From positions 1,054,001 through 1,118,000 of the forward strand of contig NZ_SLXS01000001.1 of assembly GCF_004340785.1 (NCBI RefSeq): a stretch of DNA of 64,000 bases, written 5' to 3'. The position numbers and the translations under genes were made by a program. How positions within the stretch are numbered: the stretch's first letter is position 1; each line of letters begins with the position of its first letter. The DNA comes from Tumebacillus sp. BK434 (GTDB taxonomy: Bacteria > Bacillota > Bacilli > Tumebacillales > Tumebacillaceae). The notes beneath the pieces were generated by a model. That model saw only the letters and a list, made by a program, of their open reading frames with translations. It was not told where the DNA came from and made no database searches. Positions 16,701 through 25,229 of the stretch are shown here, piece after piece.

Positions 16701-17174
16701 TTACAGGAACTCGGGACAATAGCCGGGGACCCCGGTATAGAAACAGTGGTTTTTGAAGGCAAATTGATACTGGGTTTTCGGCGACCGCGGCATTTTCGCC
16801 GTGCAGGCCGCCCGGTAGCGCCTGCCAGGCGACGGGTTGTAGAACCACAAGGAGCGGCGGGCCAGCTGGTCGATGCGGCCGTTGGTCAACTCCCGGGCGC
16901 GGCGCAGGTCTTGCGCCGTCGGGCGCATCTTGTAGATCTCCCCGTTCTGCACCGGTTCGAACGGTGAGCGCTGCGGTCCAAACTTCCCGTAGACCGCGAT
17001 CGGGATGGTGCGAATGTTGTGAAAGTCAGGCCTGCAGTCTGCCACAATCCGATTGACCAACACGCTCCCGACCAACTCTTGCCCGCGCCGTCCTTCCCCA
17101 CGGGCTTCTGCCTGCATCAACTGCGCTAACAAGCGGAGGTGCGCGCTGTTCGCTTTCACTCTGCGCATCGGCAT
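16701..17174 (-). CDS. cwlJ: Spore cortex-lytic enzyme CwlJ family (cell wall hydrolase)
   Basis: Hydrolase_2/SleB-type catalytic domain that occupies nearly all of the 157 aa, with no signal peptide, as in B. subtilis CwlJ. Conserved features: LMQAEARGEGRRGQELVGSV with the catalytic-type Glu, NRIVADC..F.NIRTI, SPFEPVQNGEIYKMRP, SLWFYNPSPG and the C-terminal KNHCFYTG. Length and sequence (QAEAxGEG, FEAVxxGxxYxR, SLWxFxPxG, KSHCFY) match CwlJ better than SleB or YkvT. In Bacillus CwlJ is deposited in the spore coat and degrades cortex during calcium-DPA germination, with GerQ as partner; no gerQ is adjacent here. Confidence 0.85.
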   Translation of the reverse strand: MPMRRVKANSAHLRLLAQLMQAEARGEGRRGQELVGSVLVNRIVADCRPDFHNIRTIPIAVYGKFGPQRSPFEPVQNGEIYKMRPTAQDLRRARELTNGRIDQLARRSLWFYNPSPGRRYRAACTAKMPRSPKTQYQFAFKNHCFYTGVPGYCPEFL

Positions 17175-17276
17175 CTCTTCACCCTCTATCGTCTCAGATA
17201 CGATCAGGATATTGACCTGCCTGCCAATCGGTCACCCTTATTTCCATGAAAATAAGATTTTCTTCCAGCTCTCGAC

Positions 17277-17310
17277 AAAAAAGCCGCCGGAGCCGCTTAT
17301 GCAGCGGCGC
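17277..17310 (-). terminator. Probable terminator after the 42-aa peptide gene
   Basis: GC-rich hairpin (GCCGC-tgcataa-GCGGC, extendable) that includes the stop codon and runs into TTTTTTG on the minus strand. Confidence 0.55.
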
Positions 17311-17425
17311 GACGGTTAAAGAAGGTCGAGATGACAGGCCAGATCGGCTGCACAAAGCCGATCACGCTTTGGAAAATTCCAAAGAACTGAACGATACGCG
17401 GCAGAAAAGAGAACAGTAAAGCCAT
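17297..17425 (-). CDS. 42-aa hydrophobic peptide
   Basis: Short frame of 42 codons with a very strong ribosome site (GAAAGGAGGGG, 5-6 nt before the ATG) and a terminator at its end. The peptide runs MALLFSFLPRIVQFFGIFQS, then VIGFVQPIWPVISTFF, then NRRAAA: one membrane-associating hydrophobic stretch with a basic C-terminus. It lies downstream of the lysA region and upstream of cwlJ. I do not recognise it; membrane-active small peptides of this kind are common in sporulating cells, but no function is claimed. Confidence 0.6.
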   Translation of the reverse strand: MALLFSFLPRIVQFFGIFQSVIGFVQPIWPVISTFFNRRAAA

Positions 17426-17502
17426 GCAAACCCCTCCTTTCTTCTCTATGCTATGCCAAAGAAAGGGGACTTGCCTTCCGCGCTTGACCTGTCCTGTGGC
17501 GC

Positions 17503-18840
17503 TTACTTGTTCGTCAAAACGCCGGTGCCAAGCCGCGCCGGGATCCTATCTTGCGCGATCAGGTCGTCGTGGCTCTCACGCTGGACGACGAGATCGGCCT
17601 GCCCATTTTGCACGAACACCACGGCCGGGCGGGCGATGCGGTTGTAATTGCTCGCCATCGAGTAACCGTACGCGCCGGTGCAGGACACGGCGAGGATGTC
17701 ATCCGCTTTGACCGGCGGCAACTGCACATCCCAGATCAGCATGTCGCCCGACTCGCAGGCCTTTCCCGCGATGGAGACGAGCTCTTCGGCCGCGTCGTTC
17801 GCGCGGTTGGCGAGCATCGCTTCATACACGGCCTGGTAGAGCGCCGGGCGCGGGTTGTCGGCCATCCCGCCGTTGACGGAGACGTACTTGCGCACGCCCG
17901 GAATGTCTTTCGTCGAACCGATCGTGTAGAGCGTGGTGCCGGCAGCGCCAACGATCGAGCGGCCCGGTTCGATGACGATCTCCGGGTACGAAAGCTCCAA
18001 GCGGTCGAACGCGGCGGTCACCGCCTTCGTGATCGCGGCGATATACGCTTCTGCCGCCAGCGGCGTGTCTTCTTCCGTGTAACGGATGCCAAAACCGCCG
18101 CCGACATTCAGCTTGTGCAGATCGTTCGCGCCGAGACTGCGGACACACTCGCCGAAGAACGCCGAGACGATGTCGACCGCTGCCGTGAACCCGTCCGTTT
18201 CAAAAATCTGTGACCCGATGTGTGAATGCAGGCCTATCAGCCGGACGCCCGGCGTGTCCAGCGCCGCTTGCACAGCGCGCTTCGCCATGTCCCCTTTCAT
18301 GTCGAAGCCGAATTTCGAATCTTCCTGGCCGGTCGAGATGTATTCATGCGTATGAGCCTCCACTCCCGGCGCCAAGCGGAGCAGGATGTCGGCGATGACG
18401 CCTTTTTCGCTGGCCAACGCGCCGAGCAGTTTTAATTCGTGGAAGTTGTCGACCACAAATTCGCCGATGCCGGCGTTCAGGGCCAGTTCGATCTCATCCG
18501 GGCCCTTGTTGTTGCCGTGGAAATGGATGCGCTCCGCCGGGAAGCCGGCTTGGAGCGCCGTGTAGAGTTCACCGCTCGACACGACATCGAGAGCCAGCCC
18601 TTCTTCGTCGATGATGCGGCACATCGCCAGCGTGCAGAACGCTTTCGACGCATAGGCCACTTCGAAGCGCAGGCCCGATTGTTCAAACGCCCGCTTGTAG
18701 GCGCGAATCGTCTCGCGCATCATCGCCTCGTCGTAAACGTACAGCGGCGTGCCGTACGTCTTTACCAGTTCCGTGCTGTCCACGCCGCCAATCTCCAAAT
18801 GCCCTTGCTCATTGATGCGACTCGTCCCGTGCAAATACAT
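17503..18840 (-). CDS. lysA: Diaminopimelate decarboxylase
   Basis: PLP enzyme of 445 aa that decarboxylates meso-diaminopimelate to lysine. Seen: the N-terminal barrel with YASKAFCTLAMCRII (PLP lysine), HFHGNNKGPDEIELAL, RLAPGVEAHTHEYISTGQEDSKFGFD, GLHSHIGSQIFE, LNVGGGFGIRY, EPGRSIVGAAG, and the C-terminal CESGDML and GAYGYSMASNYN motifs. The ATG at 18840 matches the usual N-terminus (MYLHGTSRINEQGHLEIGG); GAGAGGAG is 11 nt upstream. Placed downstream of spoVAF as in B. subtilis, and controlled by a lysine riboswitch with terminator. Confidence 0.96.
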   Translation of the reverse strand: MYLHGTSRINEQGHLEIGGVDSTELVKTYGTPLYVYDEAMMRETIRAYKRAFEQSGLRFEVAYASKAFCTLAMCRIIDEEGLALDVVSSGELYTALQAGFPAERIHFHGNNKGPDEIELALNAGIGEFVVDNFHELKLLGALASEKGVIADILLRLAPGVEAHTHEYISTGQEDSKFGFDMKGDMAKRAVQAALDTPGVRLIGLHSHIGSQIFETDGFTAAVDIVSAFFGECVRSLGANDLHKLNVGGGFGIRYTEEDTPLAAEAYIAAITKAVTAAFDRLELSYPEIVIEPGRSIVGAAGTTLYTIGSTKDIPGVRKYVSVNGGMADNPRPALYQAVYEAMLANRANDAAEELVSIAGKACESGDMLIWDVQLPPVKADDILAVSCTGAYGYSMASNYNRIARPAVVFVQNGQADLVVQRESHDDLIAQDRIPARLGTGVLTNK

Positions 18841-18895
18841 CTTGTGTTTAGCTCCTCTCCAACCTCTCAAACCCGTTTTTTTCCAGCCAGACAAC

Positions 18896-18938
18896 AAAAA
18901 AACGGCCGGCGTCAAAGGGAGTGCGCCGACCGTTTTTG
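18896..18938 (-). terminator. Terminator of the lysine riboswitch
   Basis: AACGGTCGGCG...CGCCGGCCGTT hairpin followed by TTTTTTTG on the minus strand, between the lysine aptamer and lysA. Confidence 0.88.
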
Positions 18939-18989
18939 GATTTATCGAAATCGAACAGAATCATCCAAAACCAGCTCTGATCCCCTCAA

Positions 18990-19180
18990 CTCATGAAGTA
19001 GCGCATCACCTGCAGAACACAATGGCTCTAAGGTGACAGTCCGACACTTGTTCAATGTCGACCCAGCAGGGAACCCGATGGCAGGCACTCTGCTTCGGCG
19101 GTCAGCCTTTCCCACATTCATCATCAGTGTGCCATCACTTCAGAAGTGGTACTCATCTTACCCGCGCCTCTACCCCACTC
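18990..19180 (-). ncRNA. Lysine riboswitch (L box)
   Basis: On the minus strand the L-box blocks appear in order: GTAGAGGCGCGGGTAAGATGAGTA, GGGAAAGGCTGACCGCCGAAG, CTGGGTCGACATTGAACAAG (with TGTCGGACTGTCACCTTAGAG), and GGTGATGCGCTACTTCATGAG, where GCGCTAC closes P1 with GTAG.GCGC. It lies in the 417-nt leader of lysA and ends before a terminator, so lysine should repress lysA by attenuation. A T-box was considered and excluded (no AGGGTGGNACCGCG). Confidence 0.93.
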
Positions 19181-19257
19181 GTAAGAATGAGGTGTCGTCG
19201 TATTTAATTATATTCGATTATAGCAGGATTGTTCGGTGCTGACAAGGATTGTTGTCC

Positions 19258-20769
19258 CTAGTTCGGCTGCCTATCTTTGTCTTTCGGCCGCACGATCGCC
19301 GGGCGCTGGTTCTTGTATTGCATCGGCGTGCGGACGATGATCTCCCACAGCGCTTTCAAGTTGAGCGGCAGCAGCGGCCAGAGGTACGGACGGGTGACCG
19401 ACTTGGTGCGGGCGAGCAGGATGAACCACAAGGCGACCGCCGCGACCAGCCCGTACCAGTCCAAAAACGCCACCGCGAGGATGAAAAACATCCGCGACAG
19501 CCGGTTGGCCATCGACAGCTCGTAGCTTGGCGTCGCAAACATCCCGATCGCCGCCACCGCCAGATACAGGATCGACTCCGGCGAAAACAGCCCGACTTTG
19601 ACGGCGATGTCGCCGATCAGCACCGCCGCGATCAAGCCCATCGCGGTGGCCAATGGGGACGGCGTGTGGATCGCCGCCATCCGCATCATGTCGATCCCGA
19701 TGTCGGCGAGCAAAAACTGCAGGATGATCGGGATCGCCCCCACTTCATCCGGTCCGAGGAAATCCAAGGGCACAGGCAGCCATTCGCGGTGGACCAGCGT
19801 GAACAAGACCCAGAGCGGGATCAGGAACAAGGAAGCCAGAATCCCCAAAAACCGCACCCAGCGCACATAGGCGCCCACCGCCGGGTTCTCGCGAAACTCT
19901 TCAGCGTGCTGCACATGGTGGAAGATCGTCGTCGGCGTGATCATGACGCTTGGCGAAGTGTCCACGTAGATCAGCACATGCCCTTCCAACAGGTGCATCG
20001 CCGCGACGTCCGGGCGTTCCGTATAGCGCACAATCGGGTACGGGTTCCAGTTGTTGCGCTTGGTCAGCCACTCCTCGACCGACTTTTCGGCCATCGGCAA
20101 GCCGTCGACATCGATCTTCTCCAAGCGGGCTTTGATCTCGTCGACCAGCGTGTCATCCGCAACGTCCTGCAGATAGGCGACACAGACGTCCGTCTTCGAG
20201 CGTTTGCCGATCTTCATCGTCTCCATGCGAAGCCTCGGGTCACGGATTCTCCGCCGTGTCAGCACGGTGTTTTGCACCAGCGTTTCCACAAATCCGTCAC
20301 GCGAGCCGCGCACGACCCGCTCCAGCTCCGGCTCGGCCGGCGTGCGCGCCGGATAGCTGCGCGCATCGATCACCAGGGCCTGATCGAACCCGTCGACGAG
20401 GATCACCGTCTGGCCGGACAAGATCGCCGTGATGATCTCATTGGTTTTGTTCTGTTTCTCGACCTGCGTGTGCGCCAGATACGTCCCGGCCAGCTTTTCG
20501 ATCGTGTCGCCCGCCAACTGCTCGCGCTTCAACTGTGCCAGCAACCGCAGCACGTCGTCGATGATCCCGTCTTTGATAAATCCGTTGATATAGAGCAGGC
20601 AAAGATCGTGCCCGGCAAACGACATCTGGCGCTTGATCATGTCATAGCTCTCCCCGATGCCGAGCACCTTGTCAAAAAACTTCAGGTTGCTGTCCAGCCG
20701 TTTGTCCAACTGCAAATCCTGGTCGGACGGCGGGATATCGGTTTTCTCAATGATCCGCGGCATGGTCAT
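19258..20769 (-). CDS. spoVAF: Stage V sporulation protein AF (GerA-family membrane protein)
   Basis: GerA/SpoVAF family protein of 503 aa. The N-terminal cytoplasmic half includes the family segments SGQTVILVDGFDQALVIDARSYPARTP, VVRGSRDGFVETLVQNTVLTRRRIRDP and RPDVAAMHLLEGHVLIYVDTSPSVMITP. The C-terminal half has about four to five membrane helices with PLDFLGPDEVGAIPIILQFLLADIGIDMMRMAAIHTPSPL. Being the last gene of a spoVA operon identifies it as SpoVAF, a possible modulator of DPA channel opening. The start is ambiguous: an ATG at 20769 with GGAG 5 nt upstream is preferred. It overlaps spoVAEa by 23 nt. Confidence 0.92.
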   Translation of the reverse strand: MTMPRIIEKTDIPPSDQDLQLDKRLDSNLKFFDKVLGIGESYDMIKRQMSFAGHDLCLLYINGFIKDGIIDDVLRLLAQLKREQLAGDTIEKLAGTYLAHTQVEKQNKTNEIITAILSGQTVILVDGFDQALVIDARSYPARTPAEPELERVVRGSRDGFVETLVQNTVLTRRRIRDPRLRMETMKIGKRSKTDVCVAYLQDVADDTLVDEIKARLEKIDVDGLPMAEKSVEEWLTKRNNWNPYPIVRYTERPDVAAMHLLEGHVLIYVDTSPSVMITPTTIFHHVQHAEEFRENPAVGAYVRWVRFLGILASLFLIPLWVLFTLVHREWLPVPLDFLGPDEVGAIPIILQFLLADIGIDMMRMAAIHTPSPLATAMGLIAAVLIGDIAVKVGLFSPESILYLAVAAIGMFATPSYELSMANRLSRMFFILAVAFLDWYGLVAAVALWFILLARTKSVTRPYLWPLLPLNLKALWEIIVRTPMQYKNQRPAIVRPKDKDRQPN

Positions 20770-21328
20770 ATCCACTCCGTTTCAGAATTTCTAGGATCGC
20801 AGCTTTGGTGATCGGCGCGCCTTTTGCAAAGTGATCGCGGCCCTGCATCTTGCCGATGTCGCCGACACCGACGATCATCGGCACGTCGCAGTCGGAGAGC
20901 ACATCGACCGTATCACCGTAGATCACCATGTCACCGCTGTGCGCAGCCAGGCCGTCTTTGTCGACCGCGTCTTCGATCATCCGGCAGTTCTGGTCGATTG
21001 AGAAATCGACAGACACTCCATCGACCATCGGCGTATTGGAAGCAACGGCGATCGCCCCCAGCACTTCGATGTTCGGGTGGTTGGAGACGTATTCGAGAGC
21101 CCGCTCGCCATAGCCGTAATCGCCGTTGCCGTTGTCATCGAACATCACCAGCACCGGATCGTGTTTGGCATGTTCGATCAGCCGAACCAACTGCTGACCG
21201 CTCAGCGGGCTCGGGTTGCCGGATGAACGGGAGATGACGCGGCACCCCACTTCAGCCGCCACTTTTTCGACCGCTTTTCTTGCGACCTGATCTCCATCTG
21301 TGATCAAAATGACTTTGCGCTTCCCCAT
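20747..21328 (-). CDS. spoVAEa: Stage V sporulation protein AEa
   Basis: Soluble 193-aa protein of the SpoVAEa family: begins KRKVILITDGDQVARKAVE, with DPVLVMFDDNGNGDYGYGERALEYV and VLGAIAVASNTPMVDGVSVDFSID, then VPMIVGVGDIGKMQGRD. It is a component of the spoVA locus for Ca-DPA transport into the forespore and release in germination; its own role is not settled. AAGGGGTG lies 8 nt before the ATG. Its 3' end overlaps the start of spoVAF. Confidence 0.92.
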   Translation of the reverse strand: MGKRKVILITDGDQVARKAVEKVAAEVGCRVISRSSGNPSPLSGQQLVRLIEHAKHDPVLVMFDDNGNGDYGYGERALEYVSNHPNIEVLGAIAVASNTPMVDGVSVDFSIDQNCRMIEDAVDKDGLAAHSGDMVIYGDTVDVLSDCDVPMIVGVGDIGKMQGRDHFAKGAPITKAAILEILKRSGYDHAADH

Positions 21329-21366
21329 CGATCCGTCACCCCTTCGGTCAGATTGTCAGTACGGTA

Positions 21367-21729
21367 TCAGCCCTTCGGCCGGAACAGCAGCGCCGCCAAG
21401 AAGGAAAACACGATCGCGGCGGAAATGCCGGCCGAGGTCACTTCGAAGATCCCGGTGATGATGCCAACCATGCCGCTGCGGTGCGCTTCGGCCATCGCCC
21501 CGTGCACCAGCGCGTTGCCAAATGACGTGATCGGAATCGTTGCGCCGGCCCCTGCGAATTTGATCAATGGCTCATACAAGCCGAGCCCGTCGAGGATCGC
21601 CCCGAACACCACCAAGGACGTCATCACATGTGCCGGTGTCATGTTGGTCAAATCCATCATCAACTGGCCGATCACACAGATCAGACCGCCTACGACAAAC
21701 GCCCATAAAAACGTGATATCGATGTCCAT
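21367..21729 (-). CDS. spoVAEb: Stage V sporulation protein AEb (SpoVAE)
   Basis: Integral membrane protein of 120 aa with three to four helices, homologous to SpoVAC (shared [38 protein letters not shown]). It forms with SpoVAC the membrane pore for Ca-DPA. The ATG immediately follows the spoVAD stop (TAG|ATG), so translation is likely coupled. It ends in LLFRPKG. Confidence 0.94.
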   Translation of the reverse strand: MDIDITFLWAFVVGGLICVIGQLMMDLTNMTPAHVMTSLVVFGAILDGLGLYEPLIKFAGAGATIPITSFGNALVHGAMAEAHRSGMVGIITGIFEVTSAGISAAIVFSFLAALLFRPKG

Positions 21730-22749
21730 CTAGACCCACTCGCCCCTTTCGATGACCACCGCGTGCGCCACGCAAGGGATCGACTCCCCTTGCTGGGTGG
21801 ACAGCGGGGAGAGCAGCGCTCCGGTCGCACAGACCAGGATGCGGTTCAGTTCCCCGCGCTCCATCCGCTTGAGCAGGTGGCCGTACGTGACGACTGCGCA
21901 GCAGGCGCAGCCGGAACCTCCGGAGAACACTTCGGACTGATCCGGGTCGAAGATCAGGATGCCGCAGTCTTTGAACCGGTCGCCGAGAAATAAGCCCTCT
22001 TCTCTCTCGAACAGCTCTTCGGCAATCTTGTGCCCGACCCGTGCCAAGTCCCCGGTGATGATCAGGTCGTACTCGTCCGGCGTGCGCCCAGTATCTTTAA
22101 AATGCCGCGCGATCGTATCGACAGCGGCGGGCGCCATCGCCGGCCCCATCTCAAACGGTGACTTCACGCCAAGATCCACCACCTTGCCAATCGTCGCATG
22201 CGTGATGCGCGGTCCGTTGCCGCTCTTCCCGACGATCGCCGCTCCCGACCCGGTCACCGTGCATTGCGCGGTCGGCGGCTTCTGCCCGCCGTATTCGGTC
22301 GGGTAGCGGAACTGGCGCTCGGCCGTCGAGTTGTGCGACGAAGTGGCCGCCAGCGCATGTGTGGCAAATCCGGCATCCACCGTCATCGCCGCCAGCGCCA
22401 GCGATTCCATCGATGTTGAGCAGGCGCCGAACAGCCCGAGAAACGGCGTGCCCAGCGTGCGCGCGCCAAAGTTAGCGGTGACGATCTGATTGAGCAGGTC
22501 ACCGCCGTACAGCACGTCGATCTGCTGCGCCTGCAGGTTCGCTTTTTGCAGCGCGGTCAGGCAAGCTTCTTCAAACAGGCGGCGCTCCGCTTTTTCCCAG
22601 GAGTCCTGCCCGATGTAATTGTCAGGATGCACCGTATCAAACTCTTGGCCGAGCGGCCCTGCTCCTTCTTTCGGGCCGACGACCGCACCGCTGGCCACCA
22701 GCACCGGCTGCGACTTGAACTCCCATGTCTGCTTCCCGATCAGCCCCAT
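21730..22749 (-). CDS. spoVAD: Stage V sporulation protein AD
   Basis: DPA-binding protein with a thiolase-like fold, 339 aa. Family blocks: KQTWEFKSQPVLVASGAVVGPKEGAGPLG, DSWEKAERRLFEEAC, FLGLFGACSTSMESLALAA (thiolase-type Cys loop), EYGGQKPPTAQCTVTGSGAA, and GGSGCACCAVVTYGHLLKRM. In Bacillus it lies on the outer surface of the spore inner membrane and binds DPA. GGAGGTG precedes the ATG; it directly abuts spoVAEb. Confidence 0.96.
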   Translation of the reverse strand: MGLIGKQTWEFKSQPVLVASGAVVGPKEGAGPLGQEFDTVHPDNYIGQDSWEKAERRLFEEACLTALQKANLQAQQIDVLYGGDLLNQIVTANFGARTLGTPFLGLFGACSTSMESLALAAMTVDAGFATHALAATSSHNSTAERQFRYPTEYGGQKPPTAQCTVTGSGAAIVGKSGNGPRITHATIGKVVDLGVKSPFEMGPAMAPAAVDTIARHFKDTGRTPDEYDLIITGDLARVGHKIAEELFEREEGLFLGDRFKDCGILIFDPDQSEVFSGGSGCACCAVVTYGHLLKRMERGELNRILVCATGALLSPLSTQQGESIPCVAHAVVIERGEWV

Positions 22750-22774
22750 CGTCTAAACACCTCCAAGACATGTC

Positions 22775-23233
22775 CTACATCACCATCGTGAAAATTTGTT
22801 TGATCAGCGCGATGACAAAAGCTGCCACCGTCCCGAACACGATGACCGGCCCGGCGACTTTAAACATCTGACCGCCGACGCCGAGCACCAGCCCTTCGCT
22901 CTTGTGCTCGATCGCCGCCGCTGCCATCGCATTGGCGAAACCGGTGACCGGCACGGCCGAACCGGCACCGGCCCACTGCCCAATGCGGTCGTACACGCCA
23001 AGCCCGGTCAGCAACACGGCGATAAACACCATCACCGCCACGGTCGGATTGCCCGCCGTCTTTTGATCAAAATCAAAATAGGCTATAAAAAACTTCTGCA
23101 CAAACTGACCGAGCAGACAGATCGTTCCGCCGACGAGAAACGCCCGGATGGTATTGGCGAACACAGGCCGTTTCGGCACATGCTTTTGGGTCAGCTGTTT
23201 ATAATCTGACTTCGCCTTGGGTCCCTGCTTCAT
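22775..23233 (-). CDS. spoVAC: Stage V sporulation protein AC
   Basis: Membrane protein of 152 aa with about four helices, a mechanosensitive-channel-like component of Ca-DPA release. Signatures: RAFLVGGTICLLGQFVQKFFI, and GVYDRIGQWAGAGSAVPVTGFANAMAAAAIEHKSEG. The ATG at 23233 has GGGAGG 9 nt upstream. It is the first spoVA gene here: no spoVAA or spoVAB lies between it and sigF, and a terminator at 23306-23341 separates it from upstream genes, so a forespore promoter of its own is expected in the roughly 70 nt between. Confidence 0.94.
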   Translation of the reverse strand: MKQGPKAKSDYKQLTQKHVPKRPVFANTIRAFLVGGTICLLGQFVQKFFIAYFDFDQKTAGNPTVAVMVFIAVLLTGLGVYDRIGQWAGAGSAVPVTGFANAMAAAAIEHKSEGLVLGVGGQMFKVAGPVIVFGTVAAFVIALIKQIFTMVM

Positions 23234-23305
23234 GGCGCATGCCTCCCTTGTCATTAGCACACCTTTCGTAATCCTATCTTTCCAAGGCACAGGCTGGGCT
23301 ATGAA

Positions 23306-23341
23306 AGAAAAAAGCAGGCACCTTTTGGAAAAGGTGCCTGC
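23306..23341 (-). terminator. Terminator between the 48-aa peptide gene and spoVAC
   Basis: Perfect 13-bp hairpin GCAGGCACCTTTT-cc-AAAAGGTGCCTGC followed by TTTTTTC on the minus strand. Confidence 0.88.
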
Positions 23342-23345
23342 TTGT

Positions 23346-23492
23346 TCACACTCGTTTGGCGTTCGTGATCCGGTCGTATTTGACGGCTGTTTGTTCCCAC
23401 CAGACATATCCTCCCGCGCTGACGGCGAGAAGAGCCAGCAGGACGGCCACCCAGACCACGCGGCGCTTTGTCGTTGTACCTCTCTCCTCCAT
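23346..23492 (-). CDS. 48-aa single-pass membrane peptide downstream of sigF
   Basis: Short frame of 48 codons starting MEERGTTTKRRVVWVAVLLA and continuing LLAVSAGGYVWWEQTAVKYD to ...KRV. One transmembrane helix (VVWVAVLLALLAVSAGGYVWW) follows a basic N-terminus, giving an N-in topology. GAGGTGA lies 6-7 nt before the ATG and a terminator begins 5 nt after the stop. It sits 56 nt after sigF, where B. subtilis has spoVAA and spoVAB. It is not recognisably either of these. It could be a forespore membrane peptide; no family is recognised. Confidence 0.65.
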   Translation of the reverse strand: MEERGTTTKRRVVWVAVLLALLAVSAGGYVWWEQTAVKYDRITNAKRV

Positions 23493-23547
23493 CCACCATC
23501 ACCTCGCTGTACGATACTTGAAGTAGTATGGAGCAGAATGGCAGAAC

Positions 23548-24297
23548 TTAACCGAGCTGGTCACGAATTATCTGTAAAATCTTTTTCTCCAGGCGCGAGA
23601 CCTGCACCTGCGAGATGCCGAGCACTTCGGCGACTTCCGCCTGCGTTTTGTCCCGGAAGAACCTCATGAAGACGATCAAACGCTCCCGTTCGGGCAACCG
23701 GGCCAGCGCATCGTGCAGCGCCAGTTTGTCGAACCATTTGTTTTGCGTCTCGTCGGAGATCTGATCCATCAAGTAGATCGGATCGCCATCATTTTCGAAG
23801 ACGGTCTCATGGATCGACGCCGGCTGACGCATCGACTCCAGCGCAAACACCACTTCGGTCGGCTCCATGCCCATCGCCTGCGCGACTTCGTTGATGTGCG
23901 GCTGCCGGCCCAGCTTTTTGGCCAGCTCGTCGCGGGTGCGGCGCACCTGCCTTGCAGTCTCCTTCAGCGAGCGGGAGACTTTCACCGTCGAGTCGTCGCG
24001 CAGGAAGCGCTGGATCTCGCCGATGATCATCGGCACCGCATAAGTGGAAAAGCGCACATCGTAGGAGAGATCGAACTTGTCGATCGCTTTCATCAGCCCG
24101 ATGCAGCCGATCTGGAAGAGATCGTCCGCTTCGTAGCCGCGGTTGAGAAAGCGCTGGACAACCGACCAGACCAGCCGCTGGTTGGAGACGATCAGCGACT
24201 CGCGGGCACTGTCATCGCCGGCTTGGGAGGACGCGATCAGTCCTTTGACCTGCTCGTCCGTATATTTCTGATGCGGGGCAGTTTTCTCAATTGCCAT
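23548..24297 (-). CDS. sigF: RNA polymerase sporulation sigma factor SigF
   Basis: First forespore-specific sigma factor, 249 aa. Region 2 shows VWSVVQRFLNRGYEADDLFQIGCIGLMKAIDKFDLSYDVRFSTYAVPMIIGEIQRFLRDD; region 3 KVSRSLKETA...; region 4.2 KTQAEVAEVLGISQVQVSRLEKKIL. It is released from SpoIIAB by dephosphorylated SpoIIAA. Third gene of the spoIIA operon, 11 nt after spoIIAB; GGGGG precedes the ATG at 24297. Confidence 0.97.
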   Translation of the reverse strand: MAIEKTAPHQKYTDEQVKGLIASSQAGDDSARESLIVSNQRLVWSVVQRFLNRGYEADDLFQIGCIGLMKAIDKFDLSYDVRFSTYAVPMIIGEIQRFLRDDSTVKVSRSLKETARQVRRTRDELAKKLGRQPHINEVAQAMGMEPTEVVFALESMRQPASIHETVFENDGDPIYLMDQISDETQNKWFDKLALHDALARLPERERLIVFMRFFRDKTQAEVAEVLGISQVQVSRLEKKILQIIRDQLG

Positions 24298-24308
24298 CCT
24301 GCATCCCC

Positions 24309-24746
24309 CTAGTGGTTCGCGACAGAGTGGCTTTTTAGACGTTTGACCAGCCGTACCCGGGTGCCCACTCCGGGTCTGCTCGTCACTTCGATCGCATCCA
24401 TGAAGTTCTCCATAATCGTAAAGCCCATGCCGGAGCGCTCCAGTTCCGGCTTGGAGGTGAACAGCGGCTGGCGCGCTTCTTCCACGTCTTCGATACCGCG
24501 GCCGTTGTCTTCGATCACCAGCTCGATCGTGCCATCGACGATGGCGCAGGTGATCAGCACCGTCCCGTCCTGTTCTTCGTAGCCGTGGATGATCGCGTTG
24601 GTCACCGCTTCCGAGACGACCGTCTTGATCTCCGTCAATTCCTCAAGCGTCGGGTCGAGCTGCGAGATAAACGCGGCGACCGAAACGCGGGCAAACGATT
24701 CATTTTGCGAGCGCGAGGCGAATTTCAGCTCCATGAAATTGTCCAT
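24309..24746 (-). CDS. spoIIAB: Anti-sigma F factor / serine kinase SpoIIAB
   Basis: GHKL-fold kinase of 145 aa that binds SigF and phosphorylates SpoIIAA. Nucleotide-binding boxes are seen: N box [16 protein letters not shown]1 [14 protein letters not shown], and G2 [13 protein letters not shown]. The TAATG junction with spoIIAA (stop and start share bases) implies translational coupling that keeps SpoIIAA and SpoIIAB stoichiometry. Confidence 0.97.
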   Translation of the reverse strand: MDNFMELKFASRSQNESFARVSVAAFISQLDPTLEELTEIKTVVSEAVTNAIIHGYEEQDGTVLITCAIVDGTIELVIEDNGRGIEDVEEARQPLFTSKPELERSGMGFTIMENFMDAIEVTSRPGVGTRVRLVKRLKSHSVANH

Positions 24747-25093
24747 TACGCCACCCCCGTCTCAGCAAGCGCCTGCGATTCGCTCGAATAGATCCGCAAG
24801 ATCTTCAGCATTCCGGAGAGCTCGAACAGCTTTTTCAGCTGGTCGTTCACCGAGCAGAGCGCCATGCGCCCGCCCGCCTGCGTCACGCGCTTATAACGGC
24901 CGAGAATGACCCCGAGGCCGGAAGAGTCCATAAAGCTCAAGTCTTCTAAATTCAACACGAGGTGCTCGGTCAGGCCGCGGTCCAATTCCGCTTCCACCCG
25001 GCTGCGCACCATTTCCGCTGTATGATGGTCAAGTTCACCCGAGAGCCTCACAATCAGCGTATCGCCGCGAACGTCTGTGGAGATTTGCAACAT
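24746..25093 (-). CDS. spoIIAA: Anti-sigma F factor antagonist SpoIIAA
   Basis: STAS-domain anti-anti-sigma factor of 115 aa. The regulatory phosphorylation site is visible as [14 protein letters not shown] with Ser58 in the same place as in B. subtilis. The ATG at 25093 ([15 protein letters not shown]) is preceded by GGAGG at 11 nt; longer upstream reading is non-homologous. The operon begins here; unlike B. subtilis, dacF does not precede it and is found 15 kb away. Confidence 0.96.
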   Translation of the reverse strand: MLQISTDVRGDTLIVRLSGELDHHTAEMVRSRVEAELDRGLTEHLVLNLEDLSFMDSSGLGVILGRYKRVTQAGGRMALCSVNDQLKKLFELSGMLKILRIYSSESQALAETGVA

Positions 25094-25229
25094 TGTCGTC
25101 CTGCCTCCTTGAGGAAAAAATTGCTGTCTTGTCCCCCTATTTCTACTGTGAAGAAAAGGATTCCTGCCCCTCGACAAAACGTCTGTTCAATCCCGAAAAG
25201 CCGCCAAAATTCGCATGTGCAGCGTACAT

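Noticed and set aside
18990-19180. T-box leader in front of lysA
   Set aside because: No T-box sequence; the conserved L-box blocks of a lysine riboswitch are present.
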